From contig JAJRTR010000153.1 of assembly GCA_024278215.1 (NCBI GenBank), forward strand, positions 1-45,200: DNA of 45,200 nt, read 5' to 3'. This DNA comes from a bacterium (GTDB lineage Bacteria; UBP15; UBA6099; JAJRTR01). This document shows, piece after piece, positions 1 through 10,975 of this stretch; position 1 is the stretch's first letter, and each line of letters begins with the position of its first letter. The position numbers and the translations under genes were made by a program. The notes below the pieces were generated by a model. It saw nothing but the letters and a program-made list of their open reading frames with translations, searched no databases and was not told where the DNA came from.

Positions 1-174
1 CAATTGCAAAATTATGTTCGTAGCGAGGTCGAGCTAAATTGTTCGGAGCAAGGCGGAGGTGTAAAATCCTCGCAGGCGTACTTGTAGAGTACGTCGAGGA
101 CGATTTTGTGCCGACAACGCAGCTATGGACAATAGCCGCCGACCTCAGCAGAATCAGAATTTTGCAATTGGCTC
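1..174 (+). repeat. MITE-like element, copy A (left end cut by window)
   Basis: This is the first of four ~178-bp copies of the same element; the others are at 11435, 13650 and 39980. The window begins four bases inside the left terminal repeat. The right terminus is the inverted repeat of the left one (ends AATTTTGCAATTGGCTC). The middle holds a stem GTACTT/GAGTAC nested inside TCCTCG/CGAGGA. The right flank is CATA, so the family rule of 4-bp target duplications predicts CATA just outside the window on the left. It contains no transposase and no convincing gene. Confidence 0.9.
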
Positions 175-250
175 CATATTAAATCGTTTCCTACCAGACA
201 CCTTTTTTCACTATAGAATTAACACTCAAGAAAACACAATGGTATAGAAC

Positions 251-1684
251 ATGACAATTCGATCAAAACTACTTTTGTCCATGTCGCTGACACTGTTTTT
301 TGTCTCACTCCTTGGATTTATTTACTATAAAAGTCTTGTGACCATGAAGCACAGACTTATGCTCATTGAGAGCATTGACGATCTGGGCGCCGACATCTCT
401 GATATGAGACGCGCGGAAAAAAACTATATGTTGTACCATGATCAGAACAGTTCTCAAAAGTGGATAATGCAGATTGATTTGATTTCCAGTGCTATTAAAG
501 AAAAGACCCCTGAGATGATAAAACTCGAAGGAAAGCAATATTGTATACAGCTCAAGCGCAGTTTCGATGCTTATGCCACCCTTGCACGCAAGCTTGTTTC
601 GACACGGGACACCAAAATCGACGAAGAAAAGATTCGCAGGAAAGGCCGCATGGTTTATGCCTCTTCTCGCAATATGATCAGGATGGAACGCAGGCAAATA
701 GATGTCATGGCGAGTTATATGTTCCGTGTTTTTCTTATTTCTATTTCGATTATGATTTTTACAGCGTTGGTGAGCATAATAATAATCGCGAGAGACATCA
801 TAAGGCCTCTGACCAGGATCGAGCGTGCGACACGCAAGGTTTCCGAGGGAAACTATGTTCCGCTGACAGGCGTTTACTTGAACGACGAGATCGGCAAACT
901 TGCAAAGGCGTTCAACTACATGATTCGCCAGATCGAGAAACATCAGGAAGAGTTGGTGCAGGCCGGCAAACTCGCATCGCTCGGCACACTGACTTCAGGC
1001 GTGGCCCACGAAATCAACAATCCCATAAACAACATCTCGATGATGGCTCAAGCCGGTGTTCAACTATATGATGATATGGATGATATGGAACGTATCGATC
1101 TGCTGTCGAAGATTGACAAGCAGTGCAAGCGCACGCGTGATATTGTTGATAATCTGCTGGATTTCTCTCGTGTGCGTCCGCGCACTTTCGAATCGACCCC
1201 TATAGATGAAGTAATCTACGAAAGCATCCAGCTTGTCAGCAATCAGCTTATCATCAATAACATAAAATACAATATCAATATAGAACCTGATCTGCCGGAA
1301 ATATTTATCAGTCGCAATCGCATCAAGCAGGTGTTGATAAATATATATACCAATGCTGTCAAGGCCATGCCCAACAGCGGCCAACTCGATGTGGAGGTGG
1401 CGCTTTCGCGCAATAAACGCTTCGTAAACATAACGATTACGGATTCGGGTGTCGGCATACCGCCTTCTGTACAGATGCACATATTCGATCCGTTCTTCAC
1501 CACAAGTGAGGTGGGGAAGGGCACAGGGCTTGGTCTCTCCGTCAGCTACAGCATTATCAAACGTCACGGGGGAACCATCACTGTGCGGAGCGAACAGGAT
1601 AAAGGCAGTACTTTCACAATATCGATCCCTATAAATAACAAGGAGACTAAAAATGGAAACGAAACCCAGGATTCTTGTAGTTGA
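251..1684 (+). CDS. Membrane-bound sensor histidine kinase (HAMP, HisKA, HATPase)
   Basis: This 477-residue kinase senses an unknown signal and should phosphorylate the receiver protein encoded next. Membrane segments lie near residues 7-27 and 158-180, with a helical extracytoplasmic region of about 130 residues between them. A HAMP linker follows (about 182-234). The H-box has H253 in VAHEINNP, which is NtrB/FixL-like. The ATP-binding lobe shows an N-box (INIYTNAVKAM), DSGVGIPP, FDPFFTT and GKGTGLGLSVS. No PAS domain is evident. The ribosome site before the ATG is weak. The gene overlaps the receiver gene by 32 bases, so they should be co-translated. Kinase class is certain; the signal is unknown. 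Confidence 0.93.
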   Translation: MTIRSKLLLSMSLTLFFVSLLGFIYYKSLVTMKHRLMLIESIDDLGADISDMRRAEKNYMLYHDQNSSQKWIMQIDLISSAIKEKTPEMIKLEGKQYCIQLKRSFDAYATLARKLVSTRDTKIDEEKIRRKGRMVYASSRNMIRMERRQIDVMASYMFRVFLISISIMIFTALVSIIIIARDIIRPLTRIERATRKVSEGNYVPLTGVYLNDEIGKLAKAFNYMIRQIEKHQEELVQAGKLASLGTLTSGVAHEINNPINNISMMAQAGVQLYDDMDDMERIDLLSKIDKQCKRTRDIVDNLLDFSRVRPRTFESTPIDEVIYESIQLVSNQLIINNIKYNINIEPDLPEIFISRNRIKQVLINIYTNAVKAMPNSGQLDVEVALSRNKRFVNITITDSGVGIPPSVQMHIFDPFFTTSEVGKGTGLGLSVSYSIIKRHGGTITVRSEQDKGSTFTISIPINNKETKNGNETQDSCS

Positions 1685-2024
1685 TGATGAGGAAGTTGTC
1701 TGCGTAATGACAAAACGTATCCTTGAGCACGATGGTTTCGACGTCACCGTGTTTATGGATTCCACCCGTGCGCTGGCCGCTCTCGAACAGGAACAATTCG
1801 ATGTGTTAATTACCGACCTGAAAATGAAAGATGTTGACGGTATGCAACTGTTGGATTTCACAAATAAAAAATGGCCCGAGACAAAAGTCATTGTTCTGAC
1901 TGCTTTCGCAACCACAGAAGTCGCCGCAGAAGTTTTCGACAAGAAGGCTTTCGATTATTTTACCAAACCCGTTCGAATAAGCGATCTTCAAGCATCTGTC
2001 AAGCGTGCTCTTGAACATAAATAG
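1653..2024 (+). CDS. Single-domain response regulator (CheY-like receiver)
   Basis: This 123-residue receiver has no output domain. The acidic pocket is D11/D12, the phosphoacceptor is D55 in LITDLKMKDVDG, the switch Thr lies in VLTAFATTE, and the conserved Lys is in YFTKPVR. A ribosome site (AAGGAG) lies just before its ATG, inside the kinase gene. The 32-base overlap with the kinase makes it the likely partner. Because it cannot bind DNA, it must pass phosphate or a contact signal to another protein, for example a phosphorelay or a sigma54 activator. Confidence 0.93.
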   Translation: METKPRILVVDDEEVVCVMTKRILEHDGFDVTVFMDSTRALAALEQEQFDVLITDLKMKDVDGMQLLDFTNKKWPETKVIVLTAFATTEVAAEVFDKKAFDYFTKPVRISDLQASVKRALEHK

Positions 2025-2416
2025 ATATGAAAGTATCCCCTGATGACCGAAGAAAATGAACGAGCAAATGGAAATGACGAAAATGGGAACCTTCCCCGAA
2101 TCGCCCGTACTCTTATGAATTCTCATATGAGGAAAACAGGCTGACATCCACCCTTATTGAATCTGCGAAAAAACGCACCGAATATGCAGGAAACAGAAAG
2201 CGCCTGCTTCCACCGCTTACGATGCGACAAGAGCATTATCATAAATATTTCACCAGTGTGGGTTAACTAATAAGGCGTGATAACTGGTGTGTTTAATATC
2301 TATATAATAGAATGTATATACTGCTCCTGGCGATGGATATCATAGAATGGAAATATCCAAACGATTCACACGCTGGAGAAAGAGAAAAAAAGAAAGTGTA
2401 AGCTCCAGATAACTGC
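2025..2416 (+). other. Intergenic region with a possible decayed small ORF
   Basis: No intact gene is visible in this 392-base stretch. A 33-codon frame starts at ATG 2043. From about 2078 a second frame stays open for roughly 60 codons to a TAA at 2262-2264; it encodes a basic, Tyr-rich peptide (KKRTEYAGNRKRLLPP). Joining the two near 2110 would give about 74 codons, so this may be a frameshifted remnant, but nothing familiar is recognisable. The second frame's stop lies in the palindrome at 2241-2268. A TATAAT at 2303-2308 could serve ntrY, without a good -35. Confidence 0.35.
2241..2268 (+). repeat. Short palindromic repeat (REP-like), degenerate copy
   Basis: This is one of four copies of a ~29-bp palindrome whose best form is arm TAACCCGCAT, loop ATTTCACCA, arm ATGCGGGTTA. 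Here the loop (ATTTCACCA) and right arm (GTGTGGGTTA) survive while the left arm has decayed. Other copies are at 17384, 19353 and 35126. Confidence 0.6.
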
Positions 2417-4222
2417 ATGGAAGAATATTCCGACAGAAATAAGAGGCCGCTGATTTCCATTCGCGCAAAGCTGATGGCCGCATTCGTTGTTGGAATATTG
2501 ATACCTGTGTGCGCGATGCTTTACCTGATGTCAATGAGGCTGCCGGAGAGATACGACAGGCTGGCGGAGCTTCGTGTTCGCAGCGCGCTCGACGGGATCA
2601 GCTCGGATTTCGATTCGCTGATGAACGACACCCGCGAACGTGTGAAATCAATTGCAAACGACGACAACGTGGTCGAGGAAGTCGCGTCGATTTCGCTGAA
2701 GGGATCACCCTACGGAGCAAGCTGGTTCACAAAACGCATACGCACACTGAAGGATGCGACCGGGCTCGATATGCTGAAAGTGATAAACAGAAAGAAAACG
2801 CTTATCGCCGACGCGGTGAATCCGGAGAAGTTCAATGTATCATATAAAAACGATCCCTATGTGGCGGAAGTTCTGAAAAACGGTGTCACCAGAACATTTG
2901 CAAGGACGGAGAAGGTGGGAGGGAAAAACAGCGTTGTAATAATGGTCTATCAGCCTGTGTGGTATCAGGGCGCGCCTGTGGCGGTATTGATCGGCGGCAG
3001 AAAGATCGGGCGTGATTATTTAAACAGGCTGCATCGGCTGAGCAGCGCGAGGGTTGTTCTTTATGTCGACTACAAACCACTGATAGATTCAAACAGCAGC
3101 GAAACATCGGCGGGGTTGCCGATCGACAAAAGTTTTCTCGAAGACCTCGATCGGAAGCCGGGCCTGATAAGGAAGGTGGGCAGCGGAGACGCTGATTTCA
3201 TGGTGGGCGGCGTGCCGCTGACGGAATCGCAGACTGGCGAACTGCTTGGTTTTTTCGTAATGGGGGTGAGCAGGGATCAAGTAAAAAACATCATGAGACA
3301 GACACGAGCCGATATCGTGCTGGTCGCGCTGGTCGGCATCGGCATATCGCTTTTTCTCGCCGTAATCATTTCAATAGGGATAACGCGACCTATCTCCCGG
3401 CTTGTGCAATTTGCAAGGAGTATCGGGCGCGGCGATTTCTCGAACAAGAATATATCCGCGACATCACGCGACGAAATAGGGCTTCTCGCGGAGACAATGA
3501 ATCGTATGGCTAAAGACCTGTCGGACTACAGCGAAAAGCTGGCCTACAGTGAACGGATGGCGGCGTGGAGCGACATAGCTCGACGCATGGCGCACGAGAT
3601 TAAGAACCCGCTTTCTCCTATTCAACTGTCGGTCGAAAACCTTCGCGCGAGCTTCGATGAAGACCGGGCCGCGTTCGACAGGCTTTTCCCCGAGAGCGCG
3701 GAGACGGTTCTCGAGGAAGTCGAAAAGCTGCGTAAGCTGGCGAACGAATTTTCGGAGTTCGCGCGGTTGCCCGCACCTGTTTTTGAAGATGTCGAAGCAG
3801 GCGAGTTGCTTCGCAATCTTGTAGCTTTTCATGCAGGTATTACTCCGGAAAACGTAAATATAGAATATAATATCGAGGAAACGCCTCTGAAAGTACGTGC
3901 GGACCGTGACCAGTTGAATCGCATATTCACCAACCTCATTAAGAACGGTATCGAGGCGATGGGTGAGGGCGGCACACTGCATGTTTCCTCTTATGCTGAA
4001 AATGGTTACGTTAAATTTATATTCAGAGATGAAGGGAAAGGAATCGCGGAGGAAGACCTTGAAAAGATTTTCATGCCGTATCACACTACAAAGGTGCGCG
4101 GTACGGGGCTCGGGCTTGCGATTGTAAAAAGAATCGTCCAGGATCACGGCGCAGGCATGACGGTGAGCAGCGAACCCGGCAGGGGCGCGACGTTCGAACT
4201 GGACTTCAGGCAGGTCGATTAA
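2417..4222 (+). CDS. ntrY: NtrY-type sensor histidine kinase
   Basis: This 601-residue kinase resembles NtrY, the membrane sensor partnered with NtrX; family roles include nitrogen, redox and envelope control. A membrane segment at about 19-39 precedes an extracytoplasmic sensor region (about 40-299, Cache-like). A second segment follows (about 300-322), then HAMP (about 323-375). The NtrY-type H-box is ARRMAHEIKNPLSPIQ with H393. The ATP lobe shows FTNLIKNGIEAM, DEGKGI and GTGLGLAIVKRI. It lacks the extra N-terminal membrane helices of classical NtrY. Its stop is 18 bases before ntrX. Start-site support is modest, with no strong Shine-Dalgarno. Confidence 0.9.
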   Translation: MEEYSDRNKRPLISIRAKLMAAFVVGILIPVCAMLYLMSMRLPERYDRLAELRVRSALDGISSDFDSLMNDTRERVKSIANDDNVVEEVASISLKGSPYGASWFTKRIRTLKDATGLDMLKVINRKKTLIADAVNPEKFNVSYKNDPYVAEVLKNGVTRTFARTEKVGGKNSVVIMVYQPVWYQGAPVAVLIGGRKIGRDYLNRLHRLSSARVVLYVDYKPLIDSNSSETSAGLPIDKSFLEDLDRKPGLIRKVGSGDADFMVGGVPLTESQTGELLGFFVMGVSRDQVKNIMRQTRADIVLVALVGIGISLFLAVIISIGITRPISRLVQFARSIGRGDFSNKNISATSRDEIGLLAETMNRMAKDLSDYSEKLAYSERMAAWSDIARRMAHEIKNPLSPIQLSVENLRASFDEDRAAFDRLFPESAETVLEEVEKLRKLANEFSEFARLPAPVFEDVEAGELLRNLVAFHAGITPENVNIEYNIEETPLKVRADRDQLNRIFTNLIKNGIEAMGEGGTLHVSSYAENGYVKFIFRDEGKGIAEEDLEKIFMPYHTTKVRGTGLGLAIVKRIVQDHGAGMTVSSEPGRGATFELDFRQVD

Positions 4223-4240
4223 CATGCGGAGGCTGTTTGT

Positions 4241-5605
4241 ATGAGTGAAGCAGGTATACTTATTGTGGATGACGAAAAAAATATCCTTTCCGCAATGTCC
4301 GCAACACTCGAGTCTGCCGGTTACTCCGTGGGCACGAGTTCCAACGGCAAGGATGCTCTCGAAAAGATAGTCGGCAACAGATATGACGCCGTGCTGCTGG
4401 ACATACAGATGCCGGGCATGGACGGAATGGAAGTGCTGAAACGCGCGCGCGAGAAGCGGCCCGAACTCATAGCGATCATAATGAGCGGCCACGGCACGAT
4501 CAGTACGGCGGTGAAGGCGACGAAGCTGGGCGCTTATGATTTCATAGAAAAGCCTGTGTCGCGCGACAAGCTGTTGCTGACGATCAGGCGCGCGCTGGAC
4601 TTCCGGCGCCTCGAAGACGAAAACACCGAACTGCGCAGCCAGATAGCACATAAGTTTGACATCGTCGGGCAGAGCCCGAAAATAAAACAGTTGCTGAATA
4701 GGATCGAGACGGTCGGCGCGTCGCCCAGCAGGGTAATGATACGCGGCGAAAACGGTGTCGGCAAAGAACTCGTCGCCCGCGCTATCCACCAGGCCGGCGC
4801 GAGGGCCGACAAGCCGTTTATAAAAGTAAATTGCGCCGCGATCCCCAACGAATTGATAGAAAGCGAACTTTTCGGACATGAAAAAGGCGCATTCACAGGC
4901 GCCACCACTATGAGGCGCGGTAAGTTCGAGCTCGCGCACAGAGGCACTATCTTTCTCGACGAAATCGGCGACATGCACCTCGAAACACAGGCCAAGGTGC
5001 TGCGCGTGCTACAGGAAAATGAACTCCAGAAAGTCGGCGGCGACGAGCTGATAAAAGTCGATGTCCGCGTCATTACAGCAACAAACAAGGACCTCGAAGC
5101 AGAGATCAGAAATAATAATTTCAGGGAAGACCTCTTTTTTCGCCTGAACGTGATCCCCATCGAGGTGCCGCCTCTGCGGGAGCGCAAGGAAGACATACCA
5201 CTTCTTGCGCGTCACTTCTTCAAGAACTTCACAGACGAATACGGACGCACAAAAAAGCAGTGGACGGAAGATGCTTTCGACGCGCTTGTCGAGTATCCCT
5301 GGCCCGGAAATGTCAGGGAGCTACAGAACCTTACGGAACGTGTTTATATCATGTCTGAAACAGACGTTATCGACGCGGAGACAGTGAGGTCGTTTCTGCC
5401 GAAACATGCTCCGGACGGCACCGCGCTCGAGGATATAGACCCTGACAGGCCACTCAAGGAAGCGGTCCTCGCTTTCGAAAAAAAATATATAGAAAAGAAA
5501 TTGAAGGAAAGAAACTACAGGATAAGCGAGGCTGCGAGATCGCTGCAACTCGAACGCAGCCATCTCTACAAAAAAATTAAAGCACATGGAATAAATGTTC
5601 CTTGA
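4241..5605 (+). CDS. ntrX: NtrX-type sigma54-dependent response regulator
   Basis: This 454-residue activator is the expected partner of the upstream NtrY. The receiver domain (1-120) has D10/D11, phosphoacceptor D54 and K104. The AAA+ domain (about 140-365) has Walker A GENGVGKE, which is the NtrX form, the sigma54-contacting loop GAFTGA (216-221) and Walker B TIFLDEIGD. The C-terminal Fis-type helix-turn-helix lies around 412-452 (ISEAARSLQLERSHLYKKIK). Length and domain order match the family. No clear -24/-12 sigma54 promoter was found by eye in the window, so its targets are unknown. Confidence 0.93.
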   Translation: MSEAGILIVDDEKNILSAMSATLESAGYSVGTSSNGKDALEKIVGNRYDAVLLDIQMPGMDGMEVLKRAREKRPELIAIIMSGHGTISTAVKATKLGAYDFIEKPVSRDKLLLTIRRALDFRRLEDENTELRSQIAHKFDIVGQSPKIKQLLNRIETVGASPSRVMIRGENGVGKELVARAIHQAGARADKPFIKVNCAAIPNELIESELFGHEKGAFTGATTMRRGKFELAHRGTIFLDEIGDMHLETQAKVLRVLQENELQKVGGDELIKVDVRVITATNKDLEAEIRNNNFREDLFFRLNVIPIEVPPLRERKEDIPLLARHFFKNFTDEYGRTKKQWTEDAFDALVEYPWPGNVRELQNLTERVYIMSETDVIDAETVRSFLPKHAPDGTALEDIDPDRPLKEAVLAFEKKYIEKKLKERNYRISEAARSLQLERSHLYKKIKAHGINVP

Positions 5606-5697
5606 GCGGAATAAAATCGACTTAATTGAAGAAGACAACTGAGTTTTGCAAGCGGCTCATAAAAGTGACGGCAGGAAACAACTCACGGAGGTAGAGC

Positions 5698-6921
5698 ATG
5701 AAAAAGTTAATTGTCCTGATTTCAACTATTGCGGTCGGAATCGTCTTTCTGGCTGGTTGTTCCAGTGTACCCGACGGCAAACCCGCTATGCCCACAACAG
5801 GCGCGGACAAGCTCAACTACAAGAATGAAGGCGCGCATTTCGAAAGTCCCTTCGAGTACTGGTATGTTACAGGCCATCTGGACACGGACGAAGGCCGGCT
5901 GTATTTCGCGACTCATTTTCACAGGGTAGGCAGTGTTTACATGCAGACCCGCAACGCCTACAACTCTTTGCGGCTGCCCGACGGTTCGTACGATTACCGT
6001 TCAGTCGGCGACGGTTTCATACAGACACTTACCGGGAACAAGCTTAAGGAAAAAATGGAAAGATATCCGGACATGAAGATATATAAGGAGATTCACGATA
6101 AGCTCGTAAATAACGAATCCGAGCATTTTACTTATGTGCCCGAGGAAGACCGACCGATGTACCGGAACAAACTTTTTATCCGCATGAACAAAAACAGTAT
6201 CGAAAGAGCAACAGATACCACGTATTTATATAATTTGAAACTCGACACATGGGCCGGACTTCTCGATCTGAAGATGGAAGCCGTCTCCGAGCCGGTAAGA
6301 CTGTTCCAGGACAATATCGTGCACGTCGGCGGCGGCTCACTGATATGGTATGCAAAACCGTGGCTCGACGTGAAAGGAACATTCGACAGAAACGGCAAAC
6401 AACAGCAGGTCAGCGGCGAGGCATGGATGACACACATGTGGGGAACACCCGACCCGCGTGCTATGTACTCACAAGAATTTATCATGTTGAGATTGAATAA
6501 CGGCGGCGCGTTTCTCCTTATAAATCTATATGACAAAGATAAAAAACTTGCCAATACGAAATTCGTTTATCAGAAACCTGACGGAACACTGGAAACAGGC
6601 ATGAAAGTCACGACTGAACCTGTCGACACATGGAAGAGCAAAGCAACTTTTGAAACTTACAATACAGGCTGGAAAACATCCGGAGATTTTACCGGAACCG
6701 TAAAAGCCTTATATCCCGACAGCGAGATCATGCTCGATTATGGAGTAGGTGCCTTCTGGCTCGGGCCGTGCAGGTTCGAAGGGAAAATGGGCGCGTCGCT
6801 TTTTTCACCTGAGATCACGGGAGAAGGCTTCTGCCGGGTTGTCGGCACAGAGGACAAACCCGGTGATTCAATAGTCGAGAAGATCAAGAAAAAGAAGACG
6901 GAAGAAACAAAGAGCAAATAA
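5698..6921 (+). CDS. CrtC/AttH-like lipoprotein (lipocalin-like fold)
   Basis: This 407-residue protein carries a lipoprotein signal (hydrophobic stretch then LAGC, Cys at 21), so it should be an envelope-anchored lipoprotein. The mature part starts with FEYWYVTGHLDTDEGR followed by YFATHFHRVGS. This corresponds to the EWWYxTGHL signature of the AttH/CrtC family, which includes carotenoid hydratase CrtC and secreted AttH proteins. A later motif, THMWGT, sits where family members often have DHQWG, so the catalytic Asp position may be altered and enzyme activity is doubtful. The Shine-Dalgarno is strong (ACGGAGGT). A Lys/Glu-rich tail ends the protein. The substrate is unknown. Confidence 0.8.
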   Translation: MKKLIVLISTIAVGIVFLAGCSSVPDGKPAMPTTGADKLNYKNEGAHFESPFEYWYVTGHLDTDEGRLYFATHFHRVGSVYMQTRNAYNSLRLPDGSYDYRSVGDGFIQTLTGNKLKEKMERYPDMKIYKEIHDKLVNNESEHFTYVPEEDRPMYRNKLFIRMNKNSIERATDTTYLYNLKLDTWAGLLDLKMEAVSEPVRLFQDNIVHVGGGSLIWYAKPWLDVKGTFDRNGKQQQVSGEAWMTHMWGTPDPRAMYSQEFIMLRLNNGGAFLLINLYDKDKKLANTKFVYQKPDGTLETGMKVTTEPVDTWKSKATFETYNTGWKTSGDFTGTVKALYPDSEIMLDYGVGAFWLGPCRFEGKMGASLFSPEITGEGFCRVVGTEDKPGDSIVEKIKKKKTEETKSK

Positions 6922-6979
6922 TGTAATATACGCAAGTCATGAACTTCATATATATAAAACCACTCGGATAAGGTGAAAC

Positions 6980-8253
6980 TTGTATCAGCACAACACACAA
7001 CAACAGGCGGCAACGACCGGCACAGGCAGGATTTCCCTCGATAAACGGCTTGTCGACGCCTGGAATATTGTCAGCGACAACCTTGTGCTGATCGTTCCGG
7101 CTTTTCTGGTCGCTGTTCTTAACATCATTGTATATGGCGGCCTCATCGGGCTGTTTTTCCTTTTATGTGTTAAGGACATCTCCGGGTTGAATATCAATTT
7201 GTCCGATCCTACGACATTTCCAATCGACAGAATCGGTGCATACATAATGCAATTCCTCACATATATTATCGGATTCGTGATAATAGGAAGCGTGTACAGC
7301 TTTGCAGTTAAAATCGTGCACGGAGCGGGATGGAGCAATATGTTCGCGTGTGCCGCAAGGAACGGAAAAACAGATTTCGGTGATTACATGGCAGGCATCG
7401 GAAACTTCACGGGGCGGATGTTCGGAATGCAGATGGTACGTACATCCATAATGCTGCTGCCTGTACTGCTTGTACTTGTGGCAGCGGTCGCATTCGCGGC
7501 CGTTGGTGGAGAAAACAGCGACGCGCCTTCATTGGTGATCATCATTTTCGGCGGATTAGCTTTGTTTCCGGTTATCGGTATTATTTCATTTATGCTGTGG
7601 ATGTGGCGGCCTGCAATGTTTGTCCGTGATATGCCGTTGATGGACTCTATGTTCGAGTGTATACGTTTTACACGCCTGCGACTCGCAAACCTTATTATAT
7701 TTCTCCTTCTGTGGATCGCCGCCACTGTGGCTGTGAGCACGATCTTCAGCGGTATGAATATGACATTTCAGATGATCGGAAGCGGAGCAAAGGACATCGT
7801 GTCCGGCTCGATTATTCTAATGATTATGTTCGCGGTAAGATTCGTATCCGGATTTTTCTTATTATGTATGAAGCTCTATTTCAACGCGATGTATTTCAAA
7901 TTCTACGCAGACGAATACGCTGTCGAACCTGCTCCGACGGGAATGATGTACAGGCAGCAGAATACGCAACCTTATTATCACCAGTCGTTGCAACGTCAAT
8001 ATCCCGGGCCTGTGTCGTCAACCGGTTTTCCGGCAGCCGGGCCTGTCGGACAACAGCCCGCGCCGGTTTCGGACATATTAAGTGAAATTGAAGAGATGAG
8101 CGATACAGACAGCGACACGAAACAATCCGGGAGCACGGAAAACAACAAGAAAACAGATGATATGCCGGACCATGATTCGCCGGAAAGTGAAGAAGAAAAA
8201 AACGGGCCGGACAAAGACGAAGGCGGCTCCCACACCCTGCCGCCGGACTTCTG

Positions 8254-8257
<4 letters not shown>
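6980..8257 (+). CDS. Multi-pass membrane protein with acidic disordered tail
   Basis: I do not recognise a named family for this 425-residue protein. It starts at TTG, with AAGG six bases upstream. Residues 20-35 form an amphipathic lead-in (DKRLVDAWNIVSDN). Hydrophobic spans lie near 37-63, 88-112, 150-175, 180-207, 238-262 and 272-300. The layout resembles bacterial six-helix 'DUF' membrane proteins related to glycerophosphodiesterase membrane domains. The last ~100 residues are Pro/Gln-rich, then strongly acidic and probably unstructured. Its stop overlaps the stop of the convergent minus-strand regulator by four bases. Confidence 0.75.
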
Positions 8258-9789
<1,532 letters not shown>

Positions 9790-9892
9790 AGCCAGAGTCT
9801 CCGAATATCTTATGAGCCGACGGGCATTACGGATTTGCAGACCCATCAGGCAATATTCTATTTGTTTATGGATGTGCTTGTACAGAAGGGCA

Positions 9893-9919
9893 TAAAAAAT
9901 AAGGCCCCATGAAGGGGCC
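9893..9919 (-). terminator. Rho-independent terminator of the thioredoxin-fold gene
   Basis: On the minus strand a GGCCCC/GGGGCC stem with a TTCAT loop is followed by TTATTTTTT. It lies 39 bases past the stop of the gene ending at 9958 and before the likely start of the next minus-strand gene, which argues against the longer start of that gene. Confidence 0.85.
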
Positions 9920-9957
9920 GATAACAATAGAATTCAGTCAGTTGAGATATCAGGTTA

Positions 9958-10887
9958 TCAGTTGCACGCATCGGGCGCATCGCCCGAATACATCTTGCAA
10001 AGTTTAGATTTTATGTTGTCATAGGGTACAGCGCCGACAATGTTTTTATTGCAATTGTAAACGGAAGTCGGTGATCCGCGCGCGCCGTAGTCCCTGGCGA
10101 GCTTCAGGTCCTTCTCGGCAAGCTGGGCGGCCTCCTCGGCAAAGCAGGTCTGCAACTTGTCTGTCGGTATTCCTGCTTGTTCCGCGCAATATTGCCATGA
10201 TTTCGCGTTGCCGCTTTTCGACTTGCCATAAATCTCAGTGCTGTAGCAATCCATGTAGTTGAGCCACATGTCGATGCCCCACTTGTCACGAATGCAAATC
10301 TGTCGCATGTCCTCGTCGACTTCCTTCTGGCCGTGCATCGAAGTAAATTTGTCGCCGTTCTTTTGCATAATGTAGTATGGTGTCCAGTCGAGGGTGCCGC
10401 CGAAATCATCTATCATCGGGCGCAGCACAGAAGAAACATACCTGACTCCATAGGGGCAATATGACATTATGAAAAAGTCGTTCTTGAGCTTGTCCTTGAC
10501 TATGCAGGCGAGGTTCCCGTTGTCGCTGACGAGTGACCTGCCCTGAATCTTGTAGTTGTCGACAATGTACAGGATGTCATTCTCGGACATAGAGCCGCTT
10601 ATCATTTTCTTGACAAGTCCGATAACCTTGTCTCCCTGCGGACAGAGTGCACCTTCAGCCTCGGCTTCGGCCATGCTGATATTTATCTTTGGGCAAACAT
10701 ATTTTTCCTTAACCTTTTTTATTACAGCATCTTCGTTTATTTTTGTGTCGGCAATCGCTGTTTTCATAATGCCCGCACCCGCTTCTTCATTATTGTTGCC
10801 GACTGCCGAGTTGTCGTACAGGTAGTACGCAACGAGCCCTCCTACAAGAAATGCAAGCAAAATAACCTTTGTTAATCCTGATTTCAT
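9958..10887 (-). CDS. Membrane-anchored CcmH-like/DsbA-like thioredoxin-fold protein
   Basis: This 309-residue protein has an N-terminal signal anchor (about 7-23). The C-terminal half is a DsbA-like thioredoxin fold: SYCPYGVRY holds one active-site Cys (C144) with no second Cys, and GSP at 271-273 is the expected cis-Pro loop. Several further Cys (197, 214, 234, 248, 279, 297, 308) are typical of this CPYG subfamily. Residues 63-112 (VCPKINIS, then LVKKMISGSMSENDIL and YIVDNY) resemble the helical CcmH/NrfF domain, but CxxC is reduced to C65 alone; this part is inference. A thiol-redox role outside the membrane is likely. The Shine-Dalgarno GGGGGAG is strong. Confidence 0.75.
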   Translation of the reverse strand: MKSGLTKVILLAFLVGGLVAYYLYDNSAVGNNNEEAGAGIMKTAIADTKINEDAVIKKVKEKYVCPKINISMAEAEAEGALCPQGDKVIGLVKKMISGSMSENDILYIVDNYKIQGRSLVSDNGNLACIVKDKLKNDFFIMSYCPYGVRYVSSVLRPMIDDFGGTLDWTPYYIMQKNGDKFTSMHGQKEVDEDMRQICIRDKWGIDMWLNYMDCYSTEIYGKSKSGNAKSWQYCAEQAGIPTDKLQTCFAEEAAQLAEKDLKLARDYGARGSPTSVYNCNKNIVGAVPYDNIKSKLCKMYSGDAPDACN

Positions 10888-10931
10888 TTTCTCCCCCGTT
10901 CTCGAGTTGATTTCAGATTTTTAATATCTCA

Positions 10932-10937
10932 ATTATA
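10932..10937 (-). promoter_or_regulatory. Possible -10 box for the minus-strand thioredoxin-fold gene
   Basis: The minus strand reads AACTATAATTG here, a perfect TATAAT 45 bases before the start codon. A matching -35 is not convincing. It shares the divergent intergenic region with the plus-strand promoter at 10976. Confidence 0.4.
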
Positions 10938-10975
10938 GTTTAACAGAGTAATAACAAAGTGTCCATGTCGGACTA

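Noticed and set aside
3464-4978. A 504-codon open frame on the minus strand across ntrY and ntrX
   Set aside because: It is antisense to two genes with clear domain motifs, and its translation is low-complexity with no recognisable domain. It is a by-product of the codon usage of the real genes.
5644-5658. MITE-like end word TTTTGCAAGCGGCTC
   Set aside because: It has two mismatches in 15 bases and no partner end. It may be a relic, but is too short to call.
9790-9927. 46-residue N-terminal extension of the GAF-AAA+ activator
   Set aside because: It reads through a terminator hairpin and lacks a ribosome site, while ATG 9789 has GGAG upstream.
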